A stretch of DNA of 64,000 nt from Bacteroidaceae bacterium (GCA_017410245.1 JAFQRE010000002.1:54431-118430); one strand, 5' to 3'. Numbered from the stretch's first letter, positions 45,067 to 54,793 are shown. Made by a program: numbers and translations. Notes: generated by a model not told the origin, from the sequence alone.

Positions 45067-47124
45067 TTATCTCAGTTTATCAATAATGGCACGTAGTGCC
45101 TCATATGAGAGGTCGCTACTATATTGGTCAAACGACAATCGAAAGTCGCACCCTTGCTGCCAAGCACTACACCCATAGGCAGTACGCCCCTTTATGACAT
45201 GACCTTTGCCACACTTGGGACAAATGATAGGCTGAGGCAGAGGTTCGGGGGTGTTTTTTTTCTTCTCACGTGGCTTTCGTTGCTTCTTCTCACTATCGGT
45301 AGTTGTTGTTTTCTTCTTAGGCTTCTTCTCTTCTTCGGCGGGAGTAGCTGTTACCGAACCGGTATTGTCGCTCAACACATCTATCACTATCGAGTTTACC
45401 ATCGACTTCAACTCATCGAGGAAGTTGGCCGGCTCATATTCGCTGCGTTCAATTCGTCGCAACTTATTCTCCCATTGTCCGGTAAGCTCTACCGACTTGA
45501 GCAGTTCGTTGCGTATGGTTTGTATCAACTCTACGCCTGTAGGGGTTGCAATGAGGCTCTTACGCTCTTTGCGTATATAGCGGCGCTTGAAGAGGATTTC
45601 GATAATAGCAGCACGTGTAGATGGGCGACCTATACCATTCTCCTTGAGGGCATCGCGCAACACTTCGTCATCGACACTCTTACCGGCAGTCTCCATAGCA
45701 CGTAGCAGAGTAGCCTCGGTATATGGTTTGGGAGGTTGAGTCTGTTTCTCGGTGAGCGATGGCTCATGCGCACCACTCTCACCCACAACAAATTCGGGCA
45801 AAATTTGTCCTTCGGCACTCTCCTCACCTACATCATCTTTGCCAAAAACCACGCGCCAACCGGCCGACAAGATGCGACGGCCCGTTACTTTGAATTCGAC
45901 ATCTTCTACCCTACCCAATACGGTTGTATTAGCCACCTGACAGTCGGGGTAGAACGCGGCTATAAATCTACGCGCAACGAGGTCATACACCATCATTTCG
46001 CGGTCGGTCAGGTTGTTGGCCTTCACATTGGTGGGTATAATGGCATGGTGGTCGGTAACTTTGCTATTGTCAAAAACTTTCTTGCTTTTAGGCAATTTAT
46101 CTTGCTTCAATAGTGGCGACACCAAAGCATCGTAGCGATGCAATGCGCCCAATATACCTTTTACCTTGGGATATATATCGTCGCTAAGATAGGTTGTATC
46201 GACACGTGGATAGGTAGTCACCTTCTTCTCATAGAGCGACTGTATAAGTTGCAAGGTCTCCTCGGCCGAGAACGAGAACTTCTTGTTGCACTCAACCTGC
46301 AAACTCGTCAAGTCGAAGAGTCGTGGAGGAGCTTCCTTGGCATTCTTTGTGGTGACATCGGTGACTGTAAAGGGCTTACCTATGATGGTAGCAAGCGATT
46401 GCTGCCCCTCCTCAACCGATTCATAACGGCCTTTTGTCACCGAGAATGTAGTGTCGCGGTATATAGTTTTCAACTCCCAATAGGGCTGCGGTATGAAATT
46501 TTCAATTTCAAGCTGGCGATTGACAATAAGTGCCAAAGTAGGAGTTTGCACACGACCTATCGACAACACTTGTCGGTCGCGCCCATATCGCAATGTATAT
46601 AGTCGTGTTGCATTCATACCCAACAACCAGTCGCCAATGGCACGTGTGAGACCGGCCAGATACAATCGATTGAAATCATCTTGAGGCCTGAGATTGGCAA
46701 AACCTTCGCGTATAGACTCCTCGGTAAGCGAAGATATCCATAGGCGTAATACGGGGCATTTGCAACCCGCTTTCTGCATTACCCAACGTTGTATCAACTC
46801 TCCCTCTTGGCCGGCATCACCGCAGTTTATCACACACTCGGCCTGCGATATGAGTTGCTCTATTATTTTGAACTGTTTCTCTACACCCTTGTCATCTTTG
46901 AGTTTTATACCGAAACGCTGCGGAATCATAGGTAGCGAACTCAGTGTCCATCGCTTCCAACGCTCGTCATACTCATGTGGCTCTTTCAGCTCACATAAGT
47001 GACCATACACCCATGTCACACAATAGTCATTACCTTCGTAATAACCATCGCGACGAGAGCGAGCGCCCAAGATATCGGCTATATCTTTGGCAACGCTGGG
47101 TTTCTCGGCAATACACACTTTCAT
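45067..47124 (-). CDS. topB: DNA topoisomerase III
   Basis: A type IA topoisomerase that relaxes and decatenates DNA. 685 aa from ATG 47124 (MKVCIAEKPS); a GTG two codons earlier is less likely. The TOPRIM motif starts at CIAEKPSVAKDIA, with the acidic DAGQEGELIQRW (about 104). The catalytic region has SIGRVQTPTLALI and the active Tyr in YPRVDTTYL (about 310). A Lys-rich linker (about 595-635) precedes a C-terminal topoisomerase zinc-finger-like module with CPKCGKGHVIKG. It is 5 bases after mazG. Confidence 0.95.
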   Translation of the reverse strand: MKVCIAEKPSVAKDIADILGARSRRDGYYEGNDYCVTWVYGHLCELKEPHEYDERWKRWTLSSLPMIPQRFGIKLKDDKGVEKQFKIIEQLISQAECVINCGDAGQEGELIQRWVMQKAGCKCPVLRLWISSLTEESIREGFANLRPQDDFNRLYLAGLTRAIGDWLLGMNATRLYTLRYGRDRQVLSIGRVQTPTLALIVNRQLEIENFIPQPYWELKTIYRDTTFSVTKGRYESVEEGQQSLATIIGKPFTVTDVTTKNAKEAPPRLFDLTSLQVECNKKFSFSAEETLQLIQSLYEKKVTTYPRVDTTYLSDDIYPKVKGILGALHRYDALVSPLLKQDKLPKSKKVFDNSKVTDHHAIIPTNVKANNLTDREMMVYDLVARRFIAAFYPDCQVANTTVLGRVEDVEFKVTGRRILSAGWRVVFGKDDVGEESAEGQILPEFVVGESGAHEPSLTEKQTQPPKPYTEATLLRAMETAGKSVDDEVLRDALKENGIGRPSTRAAIIEILFKRRYIRKERKSLIATPTGVELIQTIRNELLKSVELTGQWENKLRRIERSEYEPANFLDELKSMVNSIVIDVLSDNTGSVTATPAEEEKKPKKKTTTTDSEKKQRKPREKKKNTPEPLPQPIICPKCGKGHVIKGRTAYGCSAWQQGCDFRLSFDQYSSDLSYEALRAIIDKLR

Positions 47125-47129
47125 ACCCA

Positions 47130-47921
47130 CTACAACCCCTTGGCTTTAGCTTCGTTCCACAACGTGTCCATCTCGGCAAGAGTCATCTCCTTGAGGTTGC
47201 GACCTTGCTCAAGTACTGTATGCTCAACATAATTAAATCGGCGTATAAACTTCTGGTTGGTACGTTCCAATGCATTCTCGGGGTTGATTTTATACAAGCG
47301 GGCAGCATTGACAAGACTAAACATAAAGTCGCCCATCTCGGCCTCCATACCATCGGCATTGCCGGCAGCTATCTCGGCTTGCAACTCTTCAAACTCCTCT
47401 CGCACCTTATCCCATACCTGCTCGGGACGTTCCCAGTCGAAGCCTACATTGCAAGCCTTCTCTTGCACCCTGAAGGCCTTAACCAAGGCCGGCAATCCGG
47501 CCGGCACACCTGCCAGGACAGTCTTGTTACCGCCTTTCTCCTTCAGCTTTATCTGCTCCCAATTTTGCTCAACCTGACGCGAGCCATCGACATTGACATC
47601 GCCAAAGACATGTGGGTGACGGAAAATAAGTTTATCGCACAGGGCATTACAAACATCGGCCACATCGTACAAACCTTGTTCCTCGCCTATCTTCGAGTAG
47701 AACACAACATGCAACAGCACATCGCCAAGCTCTTTCTTGATGGCCTCGTTGTCGCACTTTATTATAGCCTCACACAGCTCATAGGTCTCCTCAATAGTAT
47801 TTGGTCGCAAACTCTCATTGGTTTGCTTACGATCCCAAGGGCACTTCACTCGCAGTTCATCTAACACATCGAGCAGACGTCCAAATGCTGCAAGTTTCTC
47901 TTCTTTAGTATGTTGTGACAT
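47130..47921 (-). CDS. mazG: nucleoside triphosphate pyrophosphohydrolase MazG
   Basis: Hydrolyses (d)NTPs to monophosphates and pyrophosphate and lowers aberrant nucleotides and (p)ppGpp precursors. The 263-aa protein has two MazG domains: the first with KCPWDRKQTNESLRPNTIEETYEL (EExxE region, about residues 34-57; key ExxE and E-D residues present) and the second with EFEELQAEI (about 174) and EMEAEMGDFMFSLVN (about 190). It is the first gene of the large minus-strand operon down to glmM. Confidence 0.93.
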   Translation of the reverse strand: MSQHTKEEKLAAFGRLLDVLDELRVKCPWDRKQTNESLRPNTIEETYELCEAIIKCDNEAIKKELGDVLLHVVFYSKIGEEQGLYDVADVCNALCDKLIFRHPHVFGDVNVDGSRQVEQNWEQIKLKEKGGNKTVLAGVPAGLPALVKAFRVQEKACNVGFDWERPEQVWDKVREEFEELQAEIAAGNADGMEAEMGDFMFSLVNAARLYKINPENALERTNQKFIRRFNYVEHTVLEQGRNLKEMTLAEMDTLWNEAKAKGL

Positions 47922-48121
47922 ATAATTCCTATTTACATTATTGCAAAATTACAACCTGCGAAGTTACAATTTTATTTTCAATAGACCTAATATTATTTGC
48001 TCAATAGTAGCACACCAAGATTATTGTAAATATTATTCACAATGCAATGCTTTGCTATCCTGCATCTTCATAAATACTAATGAGTAAAAGAATAAAAATT
48101 TAGTCATATTTGCGCATAGCA

Positions 48122-48153
48122 TTTGTATATCCAATATCCAATTTTTATCTTTG
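48122..48153 (+). promoter_or_regulatory. promoter of serB
   Basis: TTTG (48122-48125), 20 bases, TATCTTTG (48146-48153), an exact match to the Bacteroidota promoter, 25 bases before the ATG. Confidence 0.8.
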
Positions 48154-48177
48154 TAGGACTTAAATAAAAATATAACT

Positions 48178-49419
48178 ATGGAACAACAAGATTTTGAACT
48201 TATACTCATTAATATAGCCGGAGAAGACCGCCCGGGTCTTACGTCGGTTTTAACCGAAATTCTTGGTCGCCATGATGCCTTAATTCTTGATATTGGTCAG
48301 GCCGATATCCACCATACTCTTTCGTTGGGTATCTTGTTTAAAACGACAAGCGAAAAGAGTGGTACTATCATGAAAGAGTTGCTATTTAAGGCCAACGAAA
48401 TGAATGTATCTATTCGCTTTTCGCCCATTACGGTAGAGGCTTATGACAACTGGGTAGCGCGACAAGGCAAGAACCGTTGGATAATAACCATGCTGGGACG
48501 CACTACTACAGCAAAGCAGATTGCAGCAGTGTCGAGAGTTGTGATGCAACAAGGCCTCAATATAGATGCTATACAACGCTTGACAGGACGTATGCCTCTA
48601 CACGAAGATGAGGAGGCAAAGAGTAAGTCTTGTATTGAGTTCTCGGTAAGAGGTACACCTACCGACAAGGCTATGATGCAAAAGGAACTTATGGAGCTTG
48701 CTTCTTCGCTCGACTTCGACATCTCAATGCAAGAGGATACAATCTTCCGCCGCAGTCGCCGACTCATATGTTTCGATATGGATTCTACACTTATCGAAAC
48801 AGAAGTGATTGACGAACTTGCCATAAAGGCAGGTGTGGGTGATGAGGTTAAAGCAATAACAGAGGCTGCGATGCGTGGTGAAATAGACTTTAAAGAGAGC
48901 TTCGTGCAACGTGTGGCACTTCTCAAAGGTCTCGATGTGAGCGTGATGAGAGAAATAGCCGAGAACCTACCCATGTCGGAAGGTATAGAACGACTCATGG
49001 CAGTACTCAAGCGTACCGGCTATAAGATAGCCATCTTATCGGGAGGATTTACCTACTTTGGTAATTATCTGAAACAAAAGTTTGGCATAGACTATGTTTA
49101 TGCCAACGAGCTTGAGGTAGAAGACGGAAAACTCACCGGTCGTCACTTAGGAGATATTGTAGATGGTAAGCGCAAAGCCGAACTCCTGCGATTGATAGCA
49201 CAAGTGGAGAATGTAGATATTATGCAAACCATAGCCGTAGGTGATGGTGCAAATGACCTTCCTATGCTATCTACGGCCGGTCTGGGTATAGCATATCATG
49301 CCAAACCCAAAGTGAAAGCCGATGCCCAACAAAGCATATCGACAATAGGCATAGATGGCGTATTATATTTCATGGGTTTTAAAGACTCTTTTATCACAGA
49401 AAATCACATTCGTTACTGA
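48178..49419 (+). CDS. serB: phosphoserine phosphatase with ACT domains
   Basis: Last step of serine synthesis, phosphoserine to serine. The 413-aa protein has two N-terminal ACT-like domains (about 5-85 and 95-185; LINIAGEDRPGLTSVLTEI at the start) that suggest serine control, then a HAD phosphatase domain with the nucleophile loop FDMDSTLIETE (Asp about 200, 202), SGGF (about 288) and GDGANDLPML (about 357). All HAD residues are intact. It stands alone with a strong promoter and a very long terminator stem. Confidence 0.95.
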   Translation: MEQQDFELILINIAGEDRPGLTSVLTEILGRHDALILDIGQADIHHTLSLGILFKTTSEKSGTIMKELLFKANEMNVSIRFSPITVEAYDNWVARQGKNRWIITMLGRTTTAKQIAAVSRVVMQQGLNIDAIQRLTGRMPLHEDEEAKSKSCIEFSVRGTPTDKAMMQKELMELASSLDFDISMQEDTIFRRSRRLICFDMDSTLIETEVIDELAIKAGVGDEVKAITEAAMRGEIDFKESFVQRVALLKGLDVSVMREIAENLPMSEGIERLMAVLKRTGYKIAILSGGFTYFGNYLKQKFGIDYVYANELEVEDGKLTGRHLGDIVDGKRKAELLRLIAQVENVDIMQTIAVGDGANDLPMLSTAGLGIAYHAKPKVKADAQQSISTIGIDGVLYFMGFKDSFITENHIRY

Positions 49420-49430
49420 TAAAACAGTAT

Positions 49431-49481
49431 AATACAGATAGAAGAAGCCACCTATTGCGGGTGGCTTCTTCTATCTGTATT
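49431..49481. terminator. bidirectional terminator between serB and SUMF1-like gene
   Basis: A perfect 22-bp stem (49431-49452 with 49460-49481) with a 7-base loop between convergent stop codons. Confidence 0.92.
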
Positions 49482-49541
49482 ATATATGTATGGTTAATAT
49501 CAGTCTATAGCTTAACGTACTAAGTATAACGGATTTATATT

Positions 49542-50267
49542 TCACAATTCGGAGGTGGCTATGCGCAAACCGTTAAATCGATTTCGTTTAGCGGGGTCCT
49601 CGCTATTGCGACGATACACCCGGCACGATGTGTCGTTAAAGGCCCAGTTGCCACCGCGTAGCACGCGCTTTGTCCCCTTTTTAGGTCCTTGAGGGTTGGT
49701 TTGATGTTCGGGAGAATAGTCGGCTTGCCAAAAGTCGCTACACCATTCTTGTACATTGCCACTCATGTCGTATATACCCAACTCATTGGGCATCTTCTCA
49801 CCCACAGGAGCTGTTTTTCCATGGCTGTTTGAGCCATAGCAAGCCACCTCCTCGACGTTGTTGCTACCACTGTACAAGTAGCCACACGACTTGTTGCCAC
49901 CACGAGCAGCAAACTCCCATTCGGCCTCGGTGGGTAAGCGATATTCTATACCGGTAAGCTTGGAATACTCCTTACAGAAAAGTACAGCATCTTGCCACGA
50001 AATATTCTCAACAGGATAGTCGTCGGAGTTTTCTTGGTAGTAAGAGGGATTTTTACCCATTACAGCTCTCCACTGCGCCTGAGTGATAGGGAACTTGCCT
50101 ATCTTGTAAGACGAGAGAGTAACTTGGTGTACAGGAACCTCCTGCATACTCGCCTCATCGTGCGGATTAAGATTGCCCATATTGAATGTGCCACCCTCAA
50201 CCTCTATCATAGGTATAAGATCGCGCCATCTTTGTTGCTCATTGGTTGTTAATGCATCTCTGTTCAT
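49542..50267 (-). CDS. formylglycine-generating enzyme/SUMF1-like protein
   Basis: A 241-aa protein that is almost entirely one FGE-sulfatase domain: VEGGTFNMG (about 23), the conserved HQVTLSSYKIGKFPITQAQW (about 48), YPVENISWQDAVLFC (about 83), RLPTEAEWEFAARGG, YDMSGNVQEWCSDFW, and RVLRGGNWAFN...CR..RR. It has no signal peptide. True FGE enzymes need two Cys in the C-terminal part; here only one Cys (SCRVYRR) is evident near that site, so it may be a binding-type relative rather than a sulfatase activator. No sulfatase is adjacent. Confidence 0.88.
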   Translation of the reverse strand: MNRDALTTNEQQRWRDLIPMIEVEGGTFNMGNLNPHDEASMQEVPVHQVTLSSYKIGKFPITQAQWRAVMGKNPSYYQENSDDYPVENISWQDAVLFCKEYSKLTGIEYRLPTEAEWEFAARGGNKSCGYLYSGSNNVEEVACYGSNSHGKTAPVGEKMPNELGIYDMSGNVQEWCSDFWQADYSPEHQTNPQGPKKGTKRVLRGGNWAFNDTSCRVYRRNSEDPAKRNRFNGLRIATSEL

Positions 50268-50580
50268 ATATTGTGATTTTTATGGTATACAGGTTCTTTA
50301 TGGCAAATATAAAGATTTTCGTTCAAACGAAGTGTATTGTTTGTAGGAAATGTAAAATTTTGTCAAATAAAGCGAAAGGAGAGGGAAGATGCAAGTCAAA
50401 CAGCTCTGATTTTGTTTGAAGGCAATATAAATAGTTGTGCCAAATAATTTGTGCTTTAAAGGTGAGTGAAAATGGTAATAGATTGTTGCTTTACAAGGTT
50501 ATATAGGCTTTGCAGTATCTTTGTCATTCATGATGATAATGTATAGGTTGTTGCATACCACCCTATTACAGGGGTGGGTG
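50268..50580. other. gene-poor stretch with a promoter-like box
   Basis: About 310 bases without a convincing gene. TATCTTTG at 50516-50523 could be a -7 box; downstream a small stem (CCACCC/GGGTGG, about 50559-50577) precedes the tRNA terminator hairpin. A 26-codon reading frame at 50530 looks accidental. A short RNA is possible. Confidence 0.4.
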
Positions 50581-50587
50581 TGTATAA

Positions 50588-50623
50588 AAAAAGACCAACA
50601 ATCGAGATGATTGATGGTCTTTT
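50588..50623 (-). terminator. terminator of tRNA-Ala
   Basis: AAAAGACCA and TGGTCTTTT arms, extended by CAATC/GATTG with one mismatch, followed by a T run on the minus strand, immediately downstream of the tRNA. Confidence 0.8.
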
Positions 50624-50625
50624 CG

Positions 50626-50699
50626 TGGAGTATAGCGGACTCGAACCGCTCACCTCGACACTGCCAGTGTCGCGCTCTAGCCAGATGAGCTAATACCCC
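50626..50699 (-). tRNA. tRNA-Ala (GGC)
   Basis: The minus strand folds as a 74-nt tRNA: acceptor GGGGTAT/ATACTCC (one G-T pair) with discriminator A, anticodon stem CGACA/TGTCG, loop CTGGCAG (anticodon GGC), T arm AGCGG-TTCGAGT-CCGCT. CCA is not encoded. Confidence 0.95.
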
Positions 50700-50811
50700 T
50701 TGCTACTTTTGCGATGCAAAGATACAACCTTTTTTGATTTCGTGCAATAGTTTTGCAAATTTTTTTTCATTTTTGAGATGATCATCGAAAAATCATCGAA
50801 AAGATACAGTA

Positions 50812-50871
50812 CTTGCTGTGAAAAATATTGAGGCAAACTTCTTATTTCTCGCTCGTTTATTAGTACTTTTG
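50812..50871 (+). promoter_or_regulatory. repeated upstream element and -7 box before DUF4286-ruvC
   Basis: Second copy of the 47-base element also found before tgt (32533-32579; 42 of 47 identical), followed at the same spacing by TACTTTTG (50864-50871). Just upstream is a tandem 11-base repeat ATCATCGAAAA (50781-50802). Confidence 0.6.
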
Positions 50872-50902
50872 TATCGTTATAATCACTCTTAATATATTAC
50901 AC

Positions 50903-51211
50903 ATGCTTATATACAATACCACATTTCACTGTGAAAGAGATTGTTACAACGATTTTCTGGATTGGTTACGCACTCAATATATACCTCGCGCAGGGCAACA
51001 TGGCGGTGTGAAAGAGGCTCGTTTGGCTCGTATCATGGGTCAAGACGAAGCAGAGGGTGTGAGCATCTCGCTACAATTTACAACAGCCAATATCGACACA
51101 TTGTCGGCTTGGTACGAGCAGTGCGGTGCATTGCTTGTCGAGGAGTTGGAAAAGAAGTTTCAACAGCGTGTGGCCGGATTCTCTACTATTATGGAACACA
51201 TTGAGTTGTAA
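50903..51211 (+). CDS. DUF4286 family protein
   Basis: A 102-aa protein of unknown function with a ferredoxin-like alpha/beta pattern (IYNTTFHCERDCYNDFLDWL at the start). DUF4286 genes lie directly before ruvC in other Bacteroidales as I recall, and here the ruvC ATG follows 3 bases after the stop. No catalytic motif is evident; it may be a small helper of unknown role. Confidence 0.85.
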   Translation: MLIYNTTFHCERDCYNDFLDWLRTQYIPRAGQHGGVKEARLARIMGQDEAEGVSISLQFTTANIDTLSAWYEQCGALLVEELEKKFQQRVAGFSTIMEHIEL

Positions 51212-51214
51212 TGT

Positions 51215-51841
51215 ATGGCAGACAAGATATCTATCAACCGTCCGACACAAGCCGAACGTATCATTATAGGCATAGACCCGGGTACACACGTGATGGGTTA
51301 TGGCGTGTTGCGTGTTGTAGCCAACAAGCCCCAGCTTGTGACAATGGGCGTGATAGAGTTGAGTCGGTTTGAGAGCCATTACTTGCGTTTGCGTCGCATC
51401 TATGAGCGCGTACAAGGCCTTATAGCACAATATCTGCCCGATGAGATGGCTATCGAAGCACCATTCTTCGGCAAGAATGTGCAGTCAATGCTGAAGTTGG
51501 GACGTGCACAAGGTGTGGCTATGGCGGCAGCATTGTCGCGCGACATACCTATATGCGAATATGCTCCGCTGAAGATAAAGATGGCCATTACGGGCAACGG
51601 ACAGGCATCGAAGGAGCAGGTGGCCGAGATGTTGCGCCGCACGCTCAACATTCCGCAAGAGAATATGTTGCCACAGCTCGATGCGACCGATGGCCTTGCT
51701 GCGGCATTGTGTCACTATTACGAGACTTCACGTCCTATAAGTACAACACGTGGTGCTACCAACTGGAAAGAGTTTATAGCCAAGAACCCGGACAAAGTGG
51801 TGCGAAGGACTACGACACAGGCCGACAAGGATATCAAGTAA
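51215..51841 (+). CDS. ruvC: crossover junction endodeoxyribonuclease RuvC
   Basis: Cuts Holliday junctions together with RuvAB. The 208-aa protein has the RNase H-like core [16 protein letters not shown] (catalytic Asp about 20), the acidic residue in [13 protein letters not shown] (Glu about 81), the [18 protein letters not shown] segment (about 125) and the final catalytic acids in [15 protein letters not shown] (about 152-166). The extra 20 or so C-terminal basic residues are common in Bacteroidota RuvC. It follows the DUF4286 gene by 3 bases and shares its promoter. Confidence 0.96.
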   Translation: MADKISINRPTQAERIIIGIDPGTHVMGYGVLRVVANKPQLVTMGVIELSRFESHYLRLRRIYERVQGLIAQYLPDEMAIEAPFFGKNVQSMLKLGRAQGVAMAAALSRDIPICEYAPLKIKMAITGNGQASKEQVAEMLRRTLNIPQENMLPQLDATDGLAAALCHYYETSRPISTTRGATNWKEFIAKNPDKVVRRTTTQADKDIK

Positions 51842-51877
51842 CCCGGCAGGAGTAACACTACCAACGACACTCACCGC

Positions 51878-53995
51878 ATGACGATTGACTCACAACAGCA
51901 CAGCCCTACTCGCGACAACAACCTCGATATATATCGTGGTTGCTCGATGATATACATTACCTGCATACTGCACAATCTCTATGGTGTGCAACATGTAGAA
52001 TCGGTATGGGCCAGTTTGCTACTCATCACTATGCCCATTGTGTTCTACATCGCCGGGGCATCATACTCGATGGCATCGAGCAAACCCTACCCCGTGTATC
52101 TATGGCGTCGCACCAAACGCATAGTATTCCCCTACTACATCATGGTGACACTCACCACTATTTTCTATTTCATATATCGCTGTGTTATTGGGGGCGACGA
52201 CATGAGGGGCTTTCTACAGCAGTTTGTAGAGCAAGGTTACTACAACATATTCTCGGGCAATTTGTACGACTACAATCACCTGTGGTTTATACCCACCTAC
52301 CTCACCATTGCGCTGTTGTTGCCGTTGTTTCATTTCATCAAGAAGCACCTCACTCCTATTGTTATATACACCTTGTGCATAGCCGGTTGCATAATTCTTG
52401 CAGTGTACCCCAACGATATAGTGTGCTATGGCACGTTTGCCTTTGCGGGGTTGTACTACAAGAAAGAATTTCCGGTGAATAGATACATCTTGGCAGCCAT
52501 CTATGCAGCGGCCATGATTGTGTGTGCATGCAGTGGCTACGGATTTGATATGCAAGCAAATAAGTTTCCACCCAATACGATGTTCTATGCCTACAGCGGA
52601 TTGGTATTGTCGCTATTCATGCCACTTATAGCACATTTGTGCCGTTATATATACAAGTGGAGCTTTATGAAATACTATATCGACCTATATGCACGGTTGG
52701 GACTAACGGTATATCTATATCACTGTATCAATGTACTCATCATAGGGCATTTGCTCGCCAACGCTTGTCAAGGTTTCGATTTGTCGGCCGCCATGCATAT
52801 TGTCATCTTGTGTGCCACATCGGTGGTGCTGTTCTTTGCCAACGCCTATCTGAGCATAGTCATGAAGAAGATAGAGAGCGTAATTATCGACTTCGGCTCT
52901 GGCATTTGCTCGGCTGTCAAAGAGAAACTAAGCCCCAAAAACTTAGCAATAGGTATGGAACATACAACAGCGCCTACCACTACACGTGACAACGACTTGG
53001 ACCTGTATCGTGGCTACACCATGATATACATTGTATGCTTCATACATATCCTCTCGGCCATGGGCATAGACTGGTATGCACAAGACCTATGGTCGCTGTT
53101 ACTCATCGAGATGCCTGTTATCTTCTATATTGCCGGAGCATCATACACCCTCTCGTCCAAGAAGAGCTACCCGCGCTACCTTTGGGGCCGACTGGTACGC
53201 ATTGTCATACCATTGGTTATATACCTGCTGTTTGTCGTAACACTATACGCCCTACGACACGACATGAGCATACCTGCAAGCATAGCACTGATGACATCGC
53301 TGAGCCATAGCGAAATTACACAAGGTTGTGTATTCGGGTTGTCGCATTTGTGGTTTATACACGTCTATCTCATCATAGCACTGCTGCTCCCCCTACTGCA
53401 CTATGCCACACAACACATCAACCGCCTGATTGCCTACGTCATCATCATAGCCCTCATGGTGTGGCTATACCTCCAACCCAACTACATAGCCTGCTACATA
53501 GCATCGGCCATGGCAGGCCTGTACTACCGTCGCCCATTGCCTTGCCAATGGTGGGGTGTGGCACTATTGATGCTCGGGGCACTCATGTTGGCACTATGGC
53601 AAGGCTACTCATGCAATATGCAATTAAACAAATTCCCGCCCACCCTGCTATTTTTTGCTTATACAACACTGATGCTCATTGTGCTACGCCAACCGCTACA
53701 ATGGGTGTGCAAGCAATTGGCACGCATACCATTTGCTCGTTACATCATCAATCAATATGCCCGCCACAGCTACACCATATACCTCTATCATGTGCAGTTT
53801 ATAGCCGCAGCCTGCTACATATATTCGGCCATAGGCACTCGTCTGCAAGCACACATACCCTTCATTTTCAACCCCATCATATCGGGCACAATAGTAGCCA
53901 TCGCAACCCTGCTATCGATGATAATAATAGCCCGAATAGTAGATACAATAAACAACGCAATAACCCGCCACCTCAACCCCACCGGCACCAAGTGA
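51878..53995 (+). CDS. double acyltransferase-3-like membrane protein
   Basis: A 705-aa membrane protein built from two homologous acyltransferase-3-like halves (about residues 10-345 and 368-705), each with about ten TM segments. Both halves start alike: TRDNNLDIYRG...H and TRDNDLDLYRG...H (Arg to His spacing as in the R...H motif of AT3), then YIAGASY and a PxYLW-R segment. Single AT3 proteins move acyl groups onto surface sugars; a head-to-tail pair in one chain is unusual. An in-frame ATG at about 52954 marks the second half and may be the start of an ancestral separate gene. Confidence 0.82.
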   Translation: MTIDSQQHSPTRDNNLDIYRGCSMIYITCILHNLYGVQHVESVWASLLLITMPIVFYIAGASYSMASSKPYPVYLWRRTKRIVFPYYIMVTLTTIFYFIYRCVIGGDDMRGFLQQFVEQGYYNIFSGNLYDYNHLWFIPTYLTIALLLPLFHFIKKHLTPIVIYTLCIAGCIILAVYPNDIVCYGTFAFAGLYYKKEFPVNRYILAAIYAAAMIVCACSGYGFDMQANKFPPNTMFYAYSGLVLSLFMPLIAHLCRYIYKWSFMKYYIDLYARLGLTVYLYHCINVLIIGHLLANACQGFDLSAAMHIVILCATSVVLFFANAYLSIVMKKIESVIIDFGSGICSAVKEKLSPKNLAIGMEHTTAPTTTRDNDLDLYRGYTMIYIVCFIHILSAMGIDWYAQDLWSLLLIEMPVIFYIAGASYTLSSKKSYPRYLWGRLVRIVIPLVIYLLFVVTLYALRHDMSIPASIALMTSLSHSEITQGCVFGLSHLWFIHVYLIIALLLPLLHYATQHINRLIAYVIIIALMVWLYLQPNYIACYIASAMAGLYYRRPLPCQWWGVALLMLGALMLALWQGYSCNMQLNKFPPTLLFFAYTTLMLIVLRQPLQWVCKQLARIPFARYIINQYARHSYTIYLYHVQFIAAACYIYSAIGTRLQAHIPFIFNPIISGTIVAIATLLSMIIIARIVDTINNAITRHLNPTGTK

Positions 53996-54036
53996 GGTGG
54001 TAGAAGTGTGTGAATGTGGATACACAGCCCAAACAA

Positions 54037-54074
54037 AACAGCCCCAAAGTATATGAAAATACTCGGGAGCTGTT
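54037..54074 (-). terminator. hairpin between acyltransferase and vWA genes
   Basis: A long imperfect stem: AACAGC-CCC-AGTAT against ATACT-GGG-GCTGTT. It is followed on the minus strand by TTTTGTTT, so it probably ends the vWA transcript. Confidence 0.65.
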
Positions 54075-54166
54075 ACCATGAAACAAACTACTATTGTCTT
54101 AATAAACTCAATCAAAGAGCTCTTCTACCCTATTTTGGGCGACAACGATATGGCAATCGTTGCAGA

Positions 54167-54793
54167 TTACTTGCTAAAGAAATCGTCTTGGGCACTTGGG
54201 GGACAGCAACCAACGGCATCAATAGTATCATAGAGACGCATACGACTTTCATTGACATACGATGTCATGCAGTGTGTGCCTACAGGTGTGGCTGTAAAAT
54301 TCATCACATTGGTAATAGAAATATTGCGGGCTGCACCTTCTACATCGTGATTGGCACCGATGTAGGCAAACACCCAATTCAGTGCTTTGAGTTCCTCTAC
54401 AAGCGCCTTGACAGCGGCACCACTGTACTCACGCGAGGCATTCTCGAGGCCATCGGTAACTACCGTAACAAGCACACTGTCATCTTGAGCAACTTTTCTT
54501 CGCAAAGCAGTGAGCGACATACCCATGGCATCATACAATGCCGTACAGCAATTGGGATTGTATGTTTCGGCAGTAAGTTCCTGCACCTCGCCCACCGGAA
54601 CGCATTCGTAAACAGTGGTTACCTCGTTGTTGAATGTAACAAGGGTTACAAAATGTTCTTGATTTTCATGTTTCCGCTGTGATGCACGTATTGTTTGAAT
54701 GGTTTCATTTACACTATCTATGGTAGCTTCTTTTATTCCATGCATTGAGCCACTCTCATCAATAATAATAAGGTTAAAAATACGTGTTTTCAT
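54167..54793 (-). CDS. vWA domain protein
   Basis: A 208-aa cytoplasmic von Willebrand factor A protein. The MIDAS motif DESGSMHG (residues 12-19) is intact, with a conserved Thr in TALYDAMG (about 100) and Asp in TVVTDGLENAS (about 126), so metal binding should work. Its size and lack of signal peptide resemble TerY-like vWA proteins of phosphorylation and stress operons. No kinase or phosphatase of that system is adjacent; the dual-specificity phosphatase domain at 62.7-63.1 kb is the only one nearby. Confidence 0.88.
   Translation of the reverse strand: MKTRIFNLIIIDESGSMHGIKEATIDSVNETIQTIRASQRKHENQEHFVTLVTFNNEVTTVYECVPVGEVQELTAETYNPNCCTALYDAMGMSLTALRRKVAQDDSVLVTVVTDGLENASREYSGAAVKALVEELKALNWVFAYIGANHDVEGAARNISITNVMNFTATPVGTHCMTSYVNESRMRLYDTIDAVGCCPPSAQDDFFSK

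Noticed and set aside
50530..50610. 26-codon frame near the tRNA-Ala gene
   Set aside because: Overlaps two hairpins, no coding pattern; more likely untranslated RNA or nothing.
54078..54233. 51-codon plus-strand frame beginning MKQTTIVLIN
   Set aside because: It starts directly after the hairpin that ends the vWA transcript and runs into the end of the vWA gene on the other strand; no promoter or clear ribosome site.
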